Part shown: positions 6,003 through 6,413 of the stretch, one piece after another | Layout of the letters: every line of letters begins with the position of its first letter | Position numbering within the stretch: position 1 is the first letter of the stretch | Assembly: GCA_017646225.1 (NCBI GenBank) | Contig: JAGCMZ010000230.1 | Coordinates: 1-6,413, forward strand | From: Paludibacteraceae bacterium | Lineage (GTDB): Bacteria; Bacteroidota; Bacteroidia; Bacteroidales; Paludibacteraceae | Direction: 5' to 3' | Length of the DNA: 6,413 bases | Position numbers and translations under genes: made by a program | The notes under the pieces: model-generated | What the model was told of the DNA's origin: nothing | Databases searched by the model: none | Seen by the model: only the letters and a program-made list of their open reading frames with translations

Positions 6003-6413
6003 ATGATGTTTGTAGATAAAGATACCATTTGTGCGGTTTCTACGCCTGCGGGAGTGGGTGGGGTAGCCATAGTACGTATTTCTGGCGATAAGGCCATTGC
6101 CATTGCCGATAGCGTGTTGCAACTTTCTAAACCTTTGGCCGATAAAAAGGCGAATACGGTTTCGTTTGGCAGGTTGCTACGCAAGTCACAAGTCGACTCG
6201 CCAAATCACCAAATCACCGAATCGCCAACAGAAATCTTAGATGAGGTATTGGTAAGTTTGTTTAGAGCTCCCCATTCGTTTACGGGCGAGGATGTGGTAG
6301 AAATTGCCGTGCATGGTTCGGTGTATGTGCAACGCGAAGCCATTAAGTTATTGTTGTCGGCAGGTTGTCGCATGGCAGACCACGGTGAGTTTACCAAACG
6401 TGCCTTTATGAAC
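6003..6413 (+). CDS. mnmE: tRNA uridine-5-carboxymethylaminomethyl(34) synthesis GTPase MnmE, N-terminal part
   Basis: MnmE (TrmE/ThdF) works with MnmG (GidA) to add the carboxymethylaminomethyl group to U34 of certain tRNAs in the cytoplasm. The 137 residues seen are the N-terminal formyl-tetrahydrofolate-binding domain; the helical and GTPase domains lie beyond the right edge. Family marks are DTICAVSTPAGVGGVAIVRISG (residues 7-28), FGR (55-57), DEVLVSLFRAPHSFTGED (80-97), the VHG near 103-105 and GEFTKRAFMN at the end. The start may be ATG at 6003 or the adjacent ATG at 6006; both fit. Between FGR and DEVL the protein has about 22 residues where, as I recall, Bacteroides homologues have about 8. 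The extra part (about 59-77, LRKSQVDSPNHQITESPTE) is encoded by a short repeat. The frame stays open and the conserved motifs on both sides are intact, so the gene should be functional. Confidence 0.95.
   Translation, partial: MMFVDKDTICAVSTPAGVGGVAIVRISGDKAIAIADSVLQLSKPLADKKANTVSFGRLLRKSQVDSPNHQITESPTEILDEVLVSLFRAPHSFTGEDVVEIAVHGSVYVQREAIKLLLSAGCRMADHGEFTKRAFMN
6180..6233 (+). repeat. In-frame short-repeat insertion in mnmE
   Basis: The DNA reads CAAGTCA (6182-6188), CAAGTCG (6189-6195), ACTCG, then the 8-mers CCAAATCA (6201-6208), CCAAATCA (6209-6216), CCGAATCG (6217-6224) and CCAACA. It encodes residues about 60-77 of MnmE, a polar segment rich in Ser, Pro, Gln and Asn. The composition differs sharply from the flanking, well conserved codons. 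The likely origin is insertion of a dispersed short repeat related to the one at 3293-3327. Confidence 0.65.

Noticed and set aside
6182..6230. CRISPR-like or attachment-site repeat
   Set aside because: The units are 7-8 bp with no spacers, the DNA is in-frame coding sequence, and no integrase or cas gene is near.
6180..6233. mnmE broken by the insertion
   Set aside because: The frame continues without a stop and the conserved DEVLVSLFRAPHS and GEFTKRAF motifs follow in the same frame.

Overview
The window looks like chromosomal DNA of a member of the Bacteroidota, probably Bacteroidales-like. Three things point there. Promoters fit the TAnnTTTG (-7) / TTTG (-33) pattern of that phylum, the start codons lack Shine-Dalgarno sequences, and the gene content is typical: a secreted multi-Ig-like protein, FKBPs with the Bacteroidota N-terminal domain, and an MnmE with the DEVLVSLFRAPHS motif. 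Genus cannot be decided from this sequence.

Layout. (1) Positions 1-3102, minus strand: one uninterrupted reading frame of 1034 codons that runs off the left edge. It encodes a secreted protein with a signal peptide, at least six or seven Ig-like units and two jelly-roll-like modules. Its 3' end is missing. (2) Positions 3103-3332: a divergent intergenic region with a textbook promoter for the minus-strand gene and a weaker candidate for the plus-strand operon, whose leader is built of 7-mer CAA-starting repeats. (3) Positions 3333-5886, plus strand: three tandem FKBP-type peptidyl-prolyl isomerase genes, 1 and 6 nt apart and almost certainly one operon. The first has no export signal, the second has a cleavable signal peptide and the third a lipoprotein signal, so the set would place a prolyl isomerase in the cytoplasm, the periplasm and on a membrane. 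The lipoprotein carries an internal duplication of its N-terminal region with a 131-residue period. (4) Positions 5887-6002: a strong intrinsic terminator closes the operon, and directly after it a TACTTTTG promoter element sits 4 nt before the next ATG. (5) Positions 6003-6413, plus strand: the first 137 codons of mnmE (tRNA U34 modification GTPase), cut by the right edge. They contain an in-frame low-complexity insertion made of 7- and 8-mer repeats that resemble those in the FKBP leader.

The FKBP triad is the functional unit of the window: three catalytic domains with the active-site residues conserved, presumably co-expressed and sent to different compartments to help proteins fold. The secreted Ig-like protein is divergently transcribed and could be a client of the exported FKBPs, but nothing in the sequence proves it. 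No tRNA, rRNA, CRISPR array, transposase or integrase was seen.
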